A DNA stretch of 64,000 nt. Source: Parus major. Its lineage: Eukaryota; Chordata; Aves; Passeriformes; Paridae. Both the position numbers and the translations under genes were made by a program. The notes beneath the pieces were generated by a model. That model searched no databases. It saw nothing but the letters and a program-made list of their open reading frames with translations, and was not told where the DNA came from. The DNA is taken from the NCBI RefSeq assembly GCF_001522545.3, contig NC_031769.1, positions 67,930,162 through 67,994,161 of the forward strand, written 5' to 3'. Positions 38,153 through 51,054 of this stretch are shown here, in pieces (the stretch's first letter is position 1; every line of letters begins with the position of its first letter).

Positions 38153-41100
38153 ATGAAATTACTCAAGTGGAAAAGGAATTTTTGACATGTAAACAACTAT
38201 TTGTCTCCTGCAGTCTTGAGCACAGACCCATTATCTTATCGTTCATTAGCAGCCTATTGAATTCACATAATCAGTAATAGTTTCTGGAAGCTGTTTGGCA
38301 AGCAGAGGTGGAAATTACTAACTCACAGCTGGGTAAGAGAAAATGGCAAATACACACGTTGTGCTTGCTCTCTTTCCCCCCTCTTCCTTGGACATTGTAG
38401 ATTTATTGCCTCACAGTATTCACAGATGATGTTTTCATAGTCACTAATGAGGTCCCAGCAGTTTTTTAACAATAACAGGACATTACTACTCCTAAGATAT
38501 ATTATGTGTTTTCCCCATTTTTCTCCATTTTGGTTGAATACTCAGAAGTGTGCTAGCTTAAAAAATCTCCTGGTTTATTATAATTATTATTATGATTGAT
38601 AGTCCAGTCATGTGACATAAACAACTGCTGAGGTGTAACTTTTCAATTGTTAATTTGTATAAAAATGTAAAATATGATATTTTAACACACTGTTCATGGT
38701 TTTGTACATAAAAATGACAAAATGCTTGTTTGGTTGTTTTTGTCTCTATAAGTGGAAAAGCAACACAGCAAAGATCAATTTCCAGTAGTGTTGTGCATTC
38801 ATTTTTCCTCCCTGCAAGAGTCTGGCTTCAGCCCATCACAACTGACAGAGATACTCAGGGTAAGATGAGAATATTTACTAAAAATAGTTACCATTAATTT
38901 GTTTGGAGACCTATGGTCCTTCTATGCTTATTTAGCAAAACCAATTCATTCAAATACTGATTCAGGAAAGTACATAAATATTTGCTTTATTTTATGCACT
39001 TGTTTTAGTTATACTAACCTTCAGATAAACCTGAGGGTTTTCATTTTCATGAATTTGAACTTTAATGCATAACTCTTCTACAATAAAAAGTAAGTTTCAT
39101 TTAGAATAGTTGGTAGCATGCTGCTTTCTGATGTTAAATATAGAACCTGTTATTTAAAATCATAGTATTCAGAGGCTGTTAAAGATGAAGTCACATTTAA
39201 TGTGTGAGTAGTTAATGAGCTATAATATGTAAATCTAAGCAAAGCTGAATTAAGGAGATTAGCTTCTGATCCACCTAGTTATCTGAAGTATAAATTTTAA
39301 TGTCTTCTTTGCCTGTGATTTGAAATTTTTGCTCTAAAGTGTGAACCTAAAGAGCTTTCTGCTAGATAGACACTTTCAGCAAGCACCATTCATAATATCA
39401 AAACTGTCCAAGGTCCCAACTACTCCAATATCTACATGCCTAGTGACTTTATGGATATGGGACTATACACACACCCTTAAAGTTAACCTTGGGTGTAGCC
39501 TTTCACAGGTTTGGGACCAAAGAAACTGTTTGGTGGGAATGAGTAAAGCTGTGGTCAGGAAAATTCCTGGAGCTGCTATTTTCACAATTAGCTCATGTAC
39601 AATTTGCTTCATAACACCTCCCAATCCCCTTAGGTCTGCACACAGATTTGCTGGGCTCTTCAGAGAGTACCTGAAGCAGAGGATGAAGTCCACTCCCACT
39701 GAAATCAACAGGAGCTTTGTCAAACTGGTTTTCTTTTTTTCTTTTTTTTCCTCTATTTTAGTAATTCTCCTTAGTCTACCTTCCTCTCCCCTTGTCTCTT
39801 CCCTGTGCAGATGATTTGGCAGGCAAGGCAGTAGGCCAAATGGATGAAAGAGGTTGTGGCATTGAGGGTAAATTCCCATAACCTGGGAAGCAAAGCAAAG
39901 ATTTTCTTTGGTCTAATTTCTTTCCCTTTTGGTGCAAATTAGATTTTTCCAGGAATCTTAATTATTTCAAAATACCCTGTTATATAATTTTGTTCCTGAG
40001 AGATACAGGGATGAGAGGCTATAGCTCTGGTTTTGCAAACTTTGATCCTGAGTCTGTAAGGAGATCCTCATGGCCAGGCATTTTTCTCTGTTGCAGTTGG
40101 GTTAGATGACAGTTAGTTGGATTTTAATGCTGTAATTTGTAAGCAAGGAGTCTTCAGTCCCGTGCTCTTTTTCAACCAGTTGCCAGATTCAGTCAACAAA
40201 TGGTTCCAATTTTGCTCCACCTCAAATTCTTATGACGTGTATTTTAATGGAAAACTGTCACTTGGAAACCCAAAAACCCTCTCAAAGAGCTTAACATTTC
40301 ATTAACAGATGTATTTGCAGCCATTATCAGCAACTTGCTCCTGGCAACAGCCCAAGGCATCTCCTAGATACAGTGGAAGTCTGCCCTTTGTAGCTGTTAA
40401 ATCTGTCATATTTTCCTTGAAAGTTACTTGTAAGAGTTTTATCCCCAAGCCCCTAGTATCTCCCCCTCTCTTTGAATTGCTTAGACCATTTCCAGTCACT
40501 GAAAAAGAGCCAGTCCTTTAGAGCAAATCACTGAAAAGAGCAGGGATGGGGGAAGTCAACCATAGAAACCTAAGGGAAAACAATTTTCATTTTATTTGGA
40601 ATCAAATTGTCTCTATCGAAGTTATCCTGTTTCCCCTAGACATTACATTCTCACAGCTCTTAATTATCTCACCTGCCTGGCAGTGTTCAAACACACACCA
40701 CGTTTCCATTCCTATTTTGGAACCATTTTTCTTTTCCATAGGGCTCCACTACAAAGGGGAAGAGAAGCATTTTGAGCATTTGGTGATGCTCAAAATTAAG
40801 GAAATATAAAATTGCTTCATGAGTGGCACAACTAGTGAAGCCTTGTCTCCTACAGAATTGTTTTTGTTCTTCTGCCTATCACCAAAAATGTGCTCAGCTT
40901 CCTATGACAGCCCTATTGGAGATAAACAGCATTTACCGTGGCTAGTTCATGTTAATGCATGGTCTGACTGACCAGCTCTGTGCAACCAAAGAAAATGTAC
41001 CAAGGGTGAATAGCAAATGTTTTCCCTGTTGTATTGTGAATACACTGATTTCCCCATGTATTGTGGGAGCAGAGAGAGAGATCTTCCTCATTCAGCTTCC

Positions 41101-41239
41101 AGTTTTCTTGAGGTTTGAGAGCTTCCCACCCCTCTTTTACACAGTCTAGGAAATGAGCAGTTGATTCAAAACATGCTGGCAATTGGTAAAAACTGGCAAA
41201 TACCATGATTAAAAAATCTTCATTTTTGTATACATCAAC

Positions 41240-41262
41240 AAAAAAAAAAAAAAAAGGGGGGG
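41240..41262. repeat. A16 followed by G7
   Basis: An uninterrupted run of sixteen A passes directly into seven G. It is low complexity and prone to length variation. Confidence 0.8.
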
Positions 41263-42500
41263 TGTGGAATACAGTTCTAAGTGCCTCAGGTAGCTCTGTC
41301 CTTTGCAGACAGTAGAGGTAATCTTATTCCCAGGAGAGGCAGAGACTTCTGGTTCCTGTTGAAGTCTTAGCTCTGAGGTGAAGAGGAGATGCTGCTGCTG
41401 ACTCCTTCCAAAACTGCTTGCCCCACAGTGGCCAAGGCTTCCTCTGGTTGCGAGATCGTCAGAGGCAAATGGTGACATGCTGAAGTTTCAGGCACAAAGT
41501 GGCAGCGTGGAATCATCCCACAGAGCCCCTGACTTGTAGTGCAGAACAAAGCACCAGGAAAAGCAGTGCAATGCAAAAATGTGAATCCATTTCCCTGCCT
41601 CTTATTCATATTTGCCATAAAAGAAAAATGCTTTTTCTCGTAAAGAAAGCTTAAATCTCTTCTCTCAGGGAAGAGTTTTGACAGGCTGCTTTGGGAGGCA
41701 GGGTAAATTTTGGTAGGCTGGTCATTTTCAGAAGCTCTTGTAAGAGAAGTGTAAGGGCCTGAGGTAAATGTTTTGTTGGAAATAAGTCCCTCTAGACCAA
41801 AGTCTAGAAGTGTCTGGGAAGTCTGTGCCACAGAAGGATGTTGTGATGGACAGAACCTGCCTAGACTAGACCCGAAGGAAAGATGCTTGCATCACCACTT
41901 GCATTTTAAATATGAAGGTGTTTTGAGGTGTATGTCTTCCCCTGCATGCTATGGGGAAGCTATTCCAGGAGCCAGTACTGGTGAGGATGCCTCTGTTTCT
42001 GGGTGCTGCCTCCCCTTGCTGGTGCTTTGTGAATTACAGGGGCAGAGACAATACCGTACATGGAGGCCACAGGATGGGACACAGTCCTCTCTTGAAGAGC
42101 CCTGCTCCTGCACAGCCTGGTGCCTTCTGTGTCTCCCCTGCCTCATTTCCATTGTGCACAGGCAGCAGGTGCCATCCCATTTTGAAGAGAATGCTTTGTT
42201 TCCCTTTATGGCACGCTAAGGAACAGCTGCCGCAGCCTGATAGTGGGTAGGATGTGTGGTGGGACAGCCATGGATGTGGAGATTCATCCTGTCCCCATGT
42301 TCTCCTCCATTCTGTTCTGTCTCCAGTGCTCACCAGCCTTGGCAGAGGCAGAGGGGTGACGACAGCCCCAGGTTTGCTGCAGTATCTGTATGCCTTTACT
42401 TATACCTCATGTTCAGCTGCTTCTATTGATTTCTCATCTCAGTCACCAATGCTGCCTGCCCCAAAATCCTGTTACAAAATCTGTCACTGACGTCTGAGGA

Positions 42501-45500
42501 AATTCCTCTTGCTTGGAGATGTGTCAGCCAGGAAAGTGGCATCTCACTATACAGAAGTAATATTTCAACAGAAGAATGTCATTTCTATAAGAGCAAAGCA
42601 ATTATAGTTTTCAGGTAAGTGCCTAAAAATGTGTTTCCCTGGGGTAGATGTCCATGCCTGCATGCCTGTTTCTGAGAGAAGGACTCAGCCAGTCCTCATG
42701 GGTGCCTGTCATTCTTGACAGAGACTTGGGGACCCCCAATGAGAAGAACCCAGTGAAGGACTGAGACACAGCTTTGACAGAGAGAGCTCACTCCTTCATG
42801 GACCCTGTGCAAGCATTCCCAATCAGCCCCATCCTCCCCCGCGGGGAAACTGAAGCAAGAAGTAAAGGCTGGATGCTCACAGTGTATTTTAAACTTAAGT
42901 GACCTGATTTGGAAAGGCCCAAGGCATCAGCACATCCCATTGACTGTGGTTGGTAGTATAAGGCCCCTCATGTGTCAGATCCCTTTTTTAGGGCCCTAAA
43001 TTCAGCACTTGAACTCCCAGCAAGGTGAGAAATATTAACCATTGGTTGTTACTGCTTTGTGCACAGCAAAAGTGCACATCTGTGCTTCTCATCTTTCAGG
43101 CTATTTGTCCTTTTTCATCCTTTCAGGCAAACTTAATCCTGTCAGAATATTTGTTGTCCTGCATTAGCAACATCAGGTGACTATAATACAGTTTCTGCTG
43201 TTAGCTAGCATCTCTGCTGTCAGACAACAAAGTGCTATAAAAGGCATCCTAAATGAAACTTCATTTTTCATTTCAGAAAGTTTTCATCTTCCTAGTGCAA
43301 CATCATTCCACTGAAAGCTAGGAAATCGCCTTTGATTTTAGAGCTGCAGGACAGGCAAAGCGCAGTCTTGTACTGAAAGTTTCTCCAAACTATGCCTTTT
43401 CTATTACAGTCAATCTGTCTCCAAAGCTCTTTCTTTTGTTTTAACTGGAACAGAGGAGAAAAGATTAATAAGATTAAAATAGAAGAAAAATTTTCTCAGG
43501 TCATTTACTTCCTCTCTTTAATTTTCTGTAATGATGGAGAACAAGGCCATTAGCTTGTTCTTACTATGAGTACGCAGTACAATATAGTATTACCCAAGGA
43601 AAAATCTTTCATTTCAACTACTCAATTACTTTCCAGCTATGCCCAGTTTAAAAGAAAAGGCGAGACTGATTTGGCTCAGTTTGAAGAATTGAACCTGAAT
43701 TGAAAACTTGCAGGTTTGAACACCCCCTGGCCTCCCACACACAAATTCATAAATACAGGGATAATATGATAAATATATCTGCTGATCATTTGAAATTCCA
43801 GATAATTTAAAGCTGGTAGATCTCTGCTTGGAGACTTTCTTTCCCTGGCTGATTCAATATGTGCTGCTACCTAAGGTCCAAATCAGCCTCACACAAAGTC
43901 GCTGAAAGCTTTATGTGCTCCAAGAACACACCACACCTAATTGCAGCAGGACATGGTTTCCTCGCCCTAAAGAGAGATTGCAGAAGAGTTACAACTAAGA
44001 GTTCAGCCCAATGTATTTTTAATGGATTAGCAAAAATTAACAAATGCTATCTTATTTCTGGCTCCTTCTGGTGTAATGTAATTCTTTCAAAAGAATACTA
44101 GATGTTCCAGTTTAGTGATCCTTTCTCTTTTCAGGGAACAAATATGCACGTTTTTGTTGCTCAAGTCTTTTACACTAACCTTCCAAAAAATAGTTGGAGA
44201 CAGGACAGCTTTTCTTTTAACTGTATTACCTTTGTCCTAACTGAAATAGTCAGTTCTAGATTTACCTTCTGATGAGAAAAGTTTTGACAGCTGGGGGGAC
44301 AGTTTTAAGAAAACTGAATTAAGTGGGTCAGACCACCTTCCCAGAGCAAGCCAGGAGTCTGGCAGGGACTACGGCTTGGCTCGCAGTGATATCAGCTTTT
44401 CATTGCCATTATCTGTGTTTCTGGCCAGGGTCACTGGTGTCTGTGTGTGGTTACACCCAGCCACAATGATCCCAACAGCAGGAGGGAACACCTTTGGTCT
44501 CCTTTTTTTTTTTCCTCCTTCTTTTAAACCTGACCTTCTTCCATTGGAGTGACCGCTTCAGGCTCCTGTTTCTGGTTAGAAGGGTGGGGTGAATGGCTTC
44601 CTCTTCCTCCTTCCTTCCCATCCCTTCCCGTCCCATCCCTTCCCTGCTCCCAGCTCTGCTGTACAAATCACTTGGCTGGGAGAGGCAGAGGGGAAGGGTG
44701 TTTCTAATGCCAAGTGCTTCGAAAGGACTGTGAGTATAGTTTGCATATAGAGTTTTCTGTTTCAGGCAGAAGCAAAGCTCAAGGCAGGGAAGAACAAAAG
44801 GAAAAAATCCCCAATCTCCAGGGAGGTGCTGATGCCACAAGCACATCCAGTGAATGACAAAGACATCTATGTTTATCCTGAGAAATCTAAGAAGTGGTGG
44901 GGCTCCCACCAGCTGCCCTGACGTGAAATCTAGAGCCCACCTCCCAGTTAGAGGGCTGCCAGATCCTTTCCAGACTCACAGCTACACTGTCCTCACCACA
45001 TTTCAAGCTAGGCAGAGCCATTTCCCTCAGAACTCACAGTCAAAAAGGAATCAGAGCTGAGATGCAAGCACTGGGGTCTACACTGTGAAGTATTTTGAGG
45101 GTGGTAAAAGAGTACCCTCACTAGGAGAAGACAGAAGAGCACCCTCATTTTTTCATCAAATGTAAATGAAGGTGGGGGACTCAGCTGACCACTTTTTCTG
45201 GTGCTGTGAATGCTGAGCAGCAGTAGAAAGCCCAACTGAATCTCACTCTCACCACTCCTGGGTAGCTGAGGTAGTGACTTCCCTACACAGTCAAATAAAA
45301 ACAGTTTTTTCTAAGACCTAAATCACAGTTCTCCACTCATTTTCAGGTCAGCCTTTTGCAGTCTGATGCAATCATGGCAAAACTTTCTGGCTGCTTCAGT
45401 CAAAAGCAGGCTGTTTTGAATCTCCTAGATCAAAACTACAATGTGTTTTAGCAAGTACTACCTGCTCACTTCCAAGAACACCACCAAATCCTATGAGGGA

Positions 45501-46080
45501 TGATATGATCACTTCTGACATGAGAAATGAGGAGTGGTTACCAGAGGTTACTCAGATAATTCTAAACTGTCCACATGGCATGGTTCTCCCTTTGGGTCCC
45601 TTTTGGGAATGCTGCCATGCATCAAAAACATGGTCCTTGTCTCAGTCCTGCCCCTGGATGCTGGCAGAAGATGGTGCCAAGGGGAAATCTGCTCTCACAG
45701 CGAAGCCAGCACAGCCTGCTCTCTTTCAGAACATGATGGAAAATGTACTTCTTTGTTCAGAGTTTTTACTGAGTGTAAAAGTGTAAAACCCTTGATGGCT
45801 TGCCATCTGGATGGAAACTGCTCCCCGTTCAGGGGAAGACAGGTAAAACGCAGAGCATGTGTGTTCTGAGTTTTGATGTGGAAAATATTCAGTCTCTTGG
45901 GTGATTACTGCCATATTTATGTGCAATATTGGTAAATAATATCAAAAGAACAATAATAACCTGACAAGCACGACCAGTGAAGTTTTGAAACCAAAGTGAG
46001 TCAACAGCTCTCTGAAAGAGGAGGCTGAAAATGCACCACGTGTTAGGTGCAAAGCGACTTTGGAAATGCATGTCTCCAGT
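42501..46080. other. Unique noncoding DNA, no gene seen
   Basis: No gene is supported. A near-perfect splice-donor-like word (CAGGTAAGTG, near 42613) stands alone without an open exon or supporting acceptor. A pyrimidine-rich tract at 44503-44652 contains an 11-base T-run and irregular CCCTTCC/CCCATCC units. A 152-codon minus-strand frame (44451-44909) runs through this tract and owes its length to it. Confidence 0.6.
44599..44652. repeat. Irregular (TCCCTTCCCATCC)n pyrimidine repeat
   Basis: Repeated CCTTCC, CCCATCC and CCCGTCC units form a pyrimidine-rich low-complexity tract on the plus strand. Confidence 0.7.
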
Positions 46081-46135
46081 AGGGGAAAAAAAAAAGGGAA
46101 AAAAAAAGGTCAGAAAAAAAGGGTATGTGTTTGTA
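46081..46135. repeat. Polypurine low-complexity tract
   Basis: The plus strand is almost wholly A and G, with three long A-runs separated by G-runs. The minus strand reads as a Phe/Leu/Pro-rich open frame (within 45889-46287), a composition artefact. Confidence 0.75.
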
Positions 46136-46379
46136 GGGGGCAGAACAGCAAGGTTGTGTGGGAGACCTTGTGGGGAGGACGGCAAGAAAAACGGGAGGAT
46201 GTAAAAAAGAGCAAAGGACTTTTGTGAGTTTTCTGGCAGATTTTGGAGCAGGTGGAATGCAGAGTGTTTACACAGTTCATATTTCAATATACTATGAAAA
46301 CATAGGGAGTCAGGCTCTAAGCTGCTATTAAGCTCCCCTCCCCTCTTGCCCCAACCACTTCTTTAAAATCTGCCTTCAG
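46136..46379. other. Unique noncoding DNA
   Basis: Nothing recognised in this short stretch between the purine tract and the CpG-enriched patch. Confidence 0.55.
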
Positions 46380-46735
46380 ATCTCGAATGGAACTGCTCTC
46401 TGCTGGGCTGGTGGCGCTGGGGCAGCGACTGTGCCACCAGCTGAGAAAACAAATTTGAGAAAGAGAGTGTGCGCTCAGGTTAACAAGCCTTGGGTGAGCA
46501 AGGTGTCCCCCCCTGCCCTGCTTTCCCTGTTCTCACCTCCTATTCCCCAAAGCCCCTGGAAACAGCGCACTTTGGTAGGAGAAGCCGTGAGGCATTGAAT
46601 GGCGGACGGGCTTCAGAGCAGCAAGCGTGGAGGAGAGGGGAGATTTACAACGTTCCAGTTTTGACTTTTTGCATAATGAAAACCAGAGGTCTAATAAAAT
46701 ACAGCAGCAGTGACACTGCAACGGGAGAGGAAAAA
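46380..46735. promoter_or_regulatory. CpG-enriched patch, candidate regulatory element
   Basis: About a dozen CpG dinucleotides fall between 46383 and 46723, several times the density of the surrounding DNA (for example near TGGCGCTGGGGCAGCGACTG and GGCGGACGGGC). CpG retention in a CpG-depleted genome suggests an unmethylated or recently acquired sequence, such as an enhancer, a minor promoter, an exon of a noncoding RNA, or an undiagnosed retroelement. It contains no recognisable coding frame and is too small and too poor for a formal CpG island. A GGGTGAGC donor-like word near 46490 is unsupported by other splice signals. Confidence 0.3.
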
Positions 46736-47527
46736 AGGAAAACAAAATTTGGGATAAAATAAACATAGTGTACTCAAGTAAGGGGTCTATCTCTATTTCC
46801 ATCTATCAATACAGGCATAGACATATTCTCCTTTACTAATTCAAATTAAGAAGATTAAAACCAGGCAAACAGAACACAAGATAGGTAGAAACATTTCCTG
46901 TTAGCAAATCAGTCCTCAGCAAACTAACCAGAAAGGAACGTGGCCACAGGACTATGTGAGTGGCACAAAGTTGTTTTTTCATACTTACTTGCACTCAACC
47001 GTGTTCTTATCCTGGTTATTCAGAAAGGGGCCAGTTTCTGGAAAAGTTCTTGATTCATTCAGAATTATATTGGCCAGGGGGTTATTGCAGTTACACTTTT
47101 ACTAGTTTTTAGGGAGAAATTTCTTCTCGAGGTTGGAGCAGAAGAAATTACAGAGCACATGTGACTTCCTCCGTGAGCTGGTTTACATCCTGTGTGATAA
47201 AAATAACATTGTACAATATTTTCTATTATTGATATACGTACTGCTTTTCATCTTAAGGCAATGTGGAAAAGTTATGGTCAGGATATATTGGCCAGTTAGA
47301 GGAGCTGGAAGACCTGTGCAGCATGAAGAGCAACATGCACACTTCAGAGCTTCTGTTTAGTGCATTCACTTCAGGATGCAAAACTAGAATTTCTCCATGG
47401 TCAGGAGTGTGGGGAAAAGCTGAGCGTGGAAAGAAAGGTGCCATGAGCTGCAGCCTCTGCCCCTTTCAGCTGATACTGAAGTTCAGTTTCTGAATTTAGT
47501 CCACAGGTTTGTTTCATTCTCAATTCT
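46736..47527. other. Unique noncoding DNA, nothing recognised
   Basis: AT-rich sequence with no supported gene. Open frames are under about 80 codons. Confidence 0.6.
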
Positions 47528-47592
47528 GGGATCCTGGGAAAATCATTTGACTTCTTTAACTTCTCCAGTTACTCATCCATAAACCAGAAAGT
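47528..47592 (+). mobile_element. MIR-like SINE remnant
   Basis: GGGATCCTGGGAAAATCATT, then TGACTTCTTTAACTTCTCCA and GTTACTCATCCATAAACCAG follow the MIR phrase 'ACCTTGGGCAAGTCACTTAACCTCT ... CAGTTTCCTCATCTGTAAAATGG' in order and spacing. It is a diverged, ancient amniote SINE piece in plus orientation, with no flanking MIR sequence I can trace. Confidence 0.6.
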
Positions 47593-48682
47593 TTTATTTG
47601 AGCTGGGAAGCTCAAGTAGAATTTCTACTTGAAATTTTTACAGGAAAAGTAATATAAAGAGAAAACAATTGCCAGAACAGCAGTAGCATCAAGCCACACC
47701 TACAAATCACAGAGGGCTTCTTTGATGTGTGTTTGGTAATTCTATGCTATCTACTTGGATTTTGATATGACACATTCTTTGACCACACACCATATAATTA
47801 GTGATATATTCACTAATAAAGTCACAGTGTCCTGAAGACAGTGAAATACAGCATTGGAAATTCAATAGCTGTATCCTGCATCCTGTTCAAGACTGTGAGC
47901 AGGCAGGCTGACTGACTTGCTGGGCTCCTGCTCTTAGATCATGTTTGGCTAATGAAAACTCAGCTGAAGAGCTCCAGTGCTGACTTTGGGTGTCCTAATG
48001 CATCTCTCAAATTTGAAAGCAAGGCTTGCCATCCATGGATTTATCATAGCCTCATGACTTCTGGCCAGTACATAGAAGACATACTGTGCTCTGCCTAATT
48101 CAGAACATACTTTGGAAAAGAAGCAAGTGCTTAATGGGCAGAGTCTGAACTCCTCTGGCCAAAAAACCAGATTTCCCTGATTCTTTTCTCTCTCCTTCCC
48201 CTTCTGTCCTCGAGGAATTTAGTGCAAGATATCATCTGTGGACAAGAGGCAGTAAAACTCCTAGGGAACACACAGCCGTGGAGTCAAAATCCAAACCTGT
48301 GTTATTACATACGGTTCTTTGTTCAGTGCCCAAATACCAAACTGAGCCGATGTCTCCTTGTCCTGAGCTCTGTGTGTGAGTCTTGCTCCCTCGCAGGGAT
48401 GCCCTGTCACCCCAGGAGAGACATAACTGCAAGTCTGTACCTGTGAGCTCTGGGATGGAGCTGTGAGAGCAGCCAAGTGAGCCCTGCGAGCACCTCCAAT
48501 ACAACAGCACCCTCCACTGCCTGCTCGGGGTAGAGAGAAGCCTAATTCCCTCCGACAAGATGATAAAACCCAGCCAGCGGAAATCATTCTAATTACCACA
48601 GATTATCCAGCCGTTTAAGAACACAAATTAATATAGATGATGGTAAGTAAGTGATTGGAGTGCCGCCATTCCTTTGAAATAA

Positions 48683-48698
48683 ATATATATATATATAT
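48683..48698. repeat. (AT)8 microsatellite
   Basis: Eight exact AT units. Confidence 0.85.
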
Positions 48699-50834
48699 AA
48701 AAGAGAATGACATTTCAAAAAATGCAGCCCACTTTGGAGGAAAATTAAAGATGAAACTGTAATTAGTCTACTGTGTATATTCTACTATGATATCATTCCA
48801 AAGAATGTAAAATTCTTTATGGTCAGGATTTTTCCCTTATACTGTTATTTGAAGATACTTTTTCAGTCTTAAGAAAATACAAGTCAGATGTGCTTTCTCA
48901 CAGTAAACCTCAGCAATTTTAAGTTAGAGTGGCTTATAGCCAGAGTTCTATACACATTTATGAGTCACATCTCCTTTCAGTCATAAATGCAGGACACTAA
49001 ACATGACCAACTACTATTTCTAGTCTGGGAGGCCTTTCTGGAACACCAGTGGCAGGAATATTTGATGAGAAAGTACTGCAAAAATAGACCAGTTCTTTTT
49101 TTTAGGTTTTTTTCCCTCACATACTTTTTTCTCCCCCCTTATTTCTTTCTGTTTCATGTATGTTTCTTCTCCTTAAAAGACTCGTGAATGACTTAAGTAT
49201 GCCATTAGCATTTCCTGGTGTAACAAGTGCAAATTGTCACTGGGAGATAGTCACCTTGTAAGCAGGGAATGAGATGCATGTACCAAAAAATGTTTGTAAA
49301 TGGGAGGAGAGGGCAAGAGAATGACAGACAACCAGCATATTTAGAAGCAGAGGGAAACTATGGAGATGATTCATATAGTGAGGAAAAAGCAAGTTCTTCC
49401 TCCAACTCTCTGGAACATCTCTTCCTGTCAGACCTGCAAGCTCTCCTTTTGGCTGTGATTTCTGCTGCACTGCAGCCATACACTCCAATCCTTGTGCCAT
49501 GCATGCTGCAAATCCACAAGTACCTCAGCAGCTTCTCAATTCACATTTCCAAGGAGTGGGAGCATAACACAGACATTACAGACAGGCCTCAACCTCCTCA
49601 GGAGTTTTCTGACTTCCAGCAGAGAGCATCAGTTCCCAGCAAGGCAGACTTTTCTCACTGGGGAGGCTTCCCAGTACCAGCAGCAGCAAAATACAGGCAA
49701 ACATCTCTGTACTGCCCCATCTGGACAATGGGTGCAGACACTAAAGTAAAGAAGGTCTTCCTGATTTCCTGATTTACTAGTTTGTTGTTTGGCTTTTTTT
49801 TTTTGTTGGTTTTTTTCTTCATATTAGCATTGCTGGAGCTGGTGGCAAGAGCATGAAGAAGTAAAAGCAGGGATTTAAGTGGCAGTCGAGACAAAAGGAG
49901 GCATCTAGTCAACACAAAGAAAAGGAGGAGGAAGATGAAGTAGCATTAGTAAGGTTTATCCCAAGAGTTTGGGATATCTGTACTAACCCTTCCCAGAAGC
50001 AGACAGCAGTGAGCCTCTTTGGGGTGTGGATGCTTTGCTTGGGGGCTCTTGTCTCATCCAGATGGGTCATACCAGCAACTCCTTACAGATGAGCCATTGT
50101 TTTGCTGCTTTGCTTGCAGACCTTGAGAAGGGCTCTGGAAACAGCTTCAGCTCTGCAAGGCAGGGTAAGAGGCAAGTGTGCCAGTTCAGGTGTGTGGCAG
50201 GGTGGCAGCTCTGTGACAGCCTTCCAGGAAAAGACCTGCTGCAGGTGCAGCAAATTCCTGAAGGAAAGTCTGTTGCCACAGCTGGATGGTCACTCAGTCC
50301 TCAGGGACAGTGAGTGAGGTCTGGGTCCAGGACAGGAGCAGGATAAGAGCTCTCTAAGGATGCAGAAGGACACCTGACAGCAGGGGCACGCATCTGTGGT
50401 GGCAGAGCCAAGAACCATCGTCCCTCCCCCACTTGCTTTTGTGAGGCTGCACTTACCTGTGCCACAGCCAGTGGCAAACCAGAGAATGCTGCAGTGGCAC
50501 TGGGGCTGCTTTAGGGACTGGCAGCTCTTCAGCTGGTTTTGTACCAACCTCTTCATCTTGGCTTGGTTGCTTTGAACTAGTGCTATCCAAAGAGAAAGGG
50601 ACTCTTGGTTCATGTCTCTGTGGAGACAGAGTTAAGTTACTACTGATTCCAAAGAGAAATAAGCCACATCCACACCAAAATGCACTGTTTGCTCTTTAGT
50701 TAAATGTCAGAACTGCTGCCCAAGTGTTTGTCATATGCCCTATTTGTAATTAACACTGGAATTATGAAGGAGAGTCAAACTCCTGTGGAAAGTGGGAAAT
50801 ACAGCTCCCCATGGCCTCTTTTGAAAACGTCAGA

Positions 50835-50860
50835 GAAAAAAAAAAAAAAAGAAAAAAAAA
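50835..50860. repeat. Poly(A) run (A16-G-A9)
   Basis: Two A-runs separated by one G. It may be an old retroposon tail, but no retrocopy is recognisable upstream. Confidence 0.75.
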
Positions 50861-51054
50861 GTGTCCTATTTAATATTCCAGAAGCTTTTCACATAAACAT
50901 AAGTTGTGCATCCAAAATTTACTTCCTGCTGCACAGAAAGCAAAATACATAACTGAGAAAATACCACGCTCAGCCTGCATTTTCAAAATGGCATTGTGCA
51001 AGATTTTTGGCAAGATTTATCCAGCTCAGATTGCCCACATTTAAGAATGAGTTT

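Larger units (their letters stand above)
36834..42500. other. Unique noncoding DNA with several chance-length open frames
   Basis: Frames of about 150 codons occur at 36834-37280 (minus), 36868-37329 (plus), 39341-39814 (plus), 41367-41831 (minus) and 41773-42219 (plus). The first two overlap each other on opposite strands. None has a recognisable domain, repeat or signal peptide. The stretch 41750-42480 is GC-richer than its surroundings, which lowers stop-codon frequency and explains clustered long frames. Simple repeats are (GT)n at 38134-38152 and a 16-A/7-G run at 41240-41262. Confidence 0.6.
47593..51054. other. Noncoding DNA containing the window's longest open frame
   Basis: No gene is supported. 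The longest open frame in the window (49269-49772, plus, 167 codons) starts with a Gly/Arg/Asp-rich segment, has a Ser run, then a short hydrophobic stretch, and resembles no family I know. Nothing around it (promoter, splice signals, CpG island) marks it as real. (AT)8 lies at 48683-48698 and an A16-G-A9 run at 50835-50860. The region 49980-50520 is somewhat GC-richer and carries opposed 70-107-codon frames. Confidence 0.6.

Noticed and set aside
41367..42333. Cluster of 99-154-codon frames on both strands as a possible exon group
   Set aside because: The stretch is GC-richer, which lowers stop frequency in all frames. No consistent frame, domain or splice pattern is present.
42604..42625. 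Strong splice-donor-like CAGGTAAGTG
   Set aside because: A single donor word with no open exon upstream and no paired acceptor; such words occur by chance.
42835..42875. MIR fragment (GGGGAAACTGAAGCAAGAAG)
   Set aside because: Only about 25 bases match, with no further MIR wording on either side.
44451..44909. 152-codon minus-strand frame
   Set aside because: It passes through a T-run and a CCCTTCC-type pyrimidine tract that account for its length and Lys/Arg/Glu-rich segments.
49269..49772. Longest open frame in the window (167 codons, plus) as a gene
   Set aside because: No recognisable domain, no promoter or splice context, and a frame of this length is expected by chance in 64 kb.
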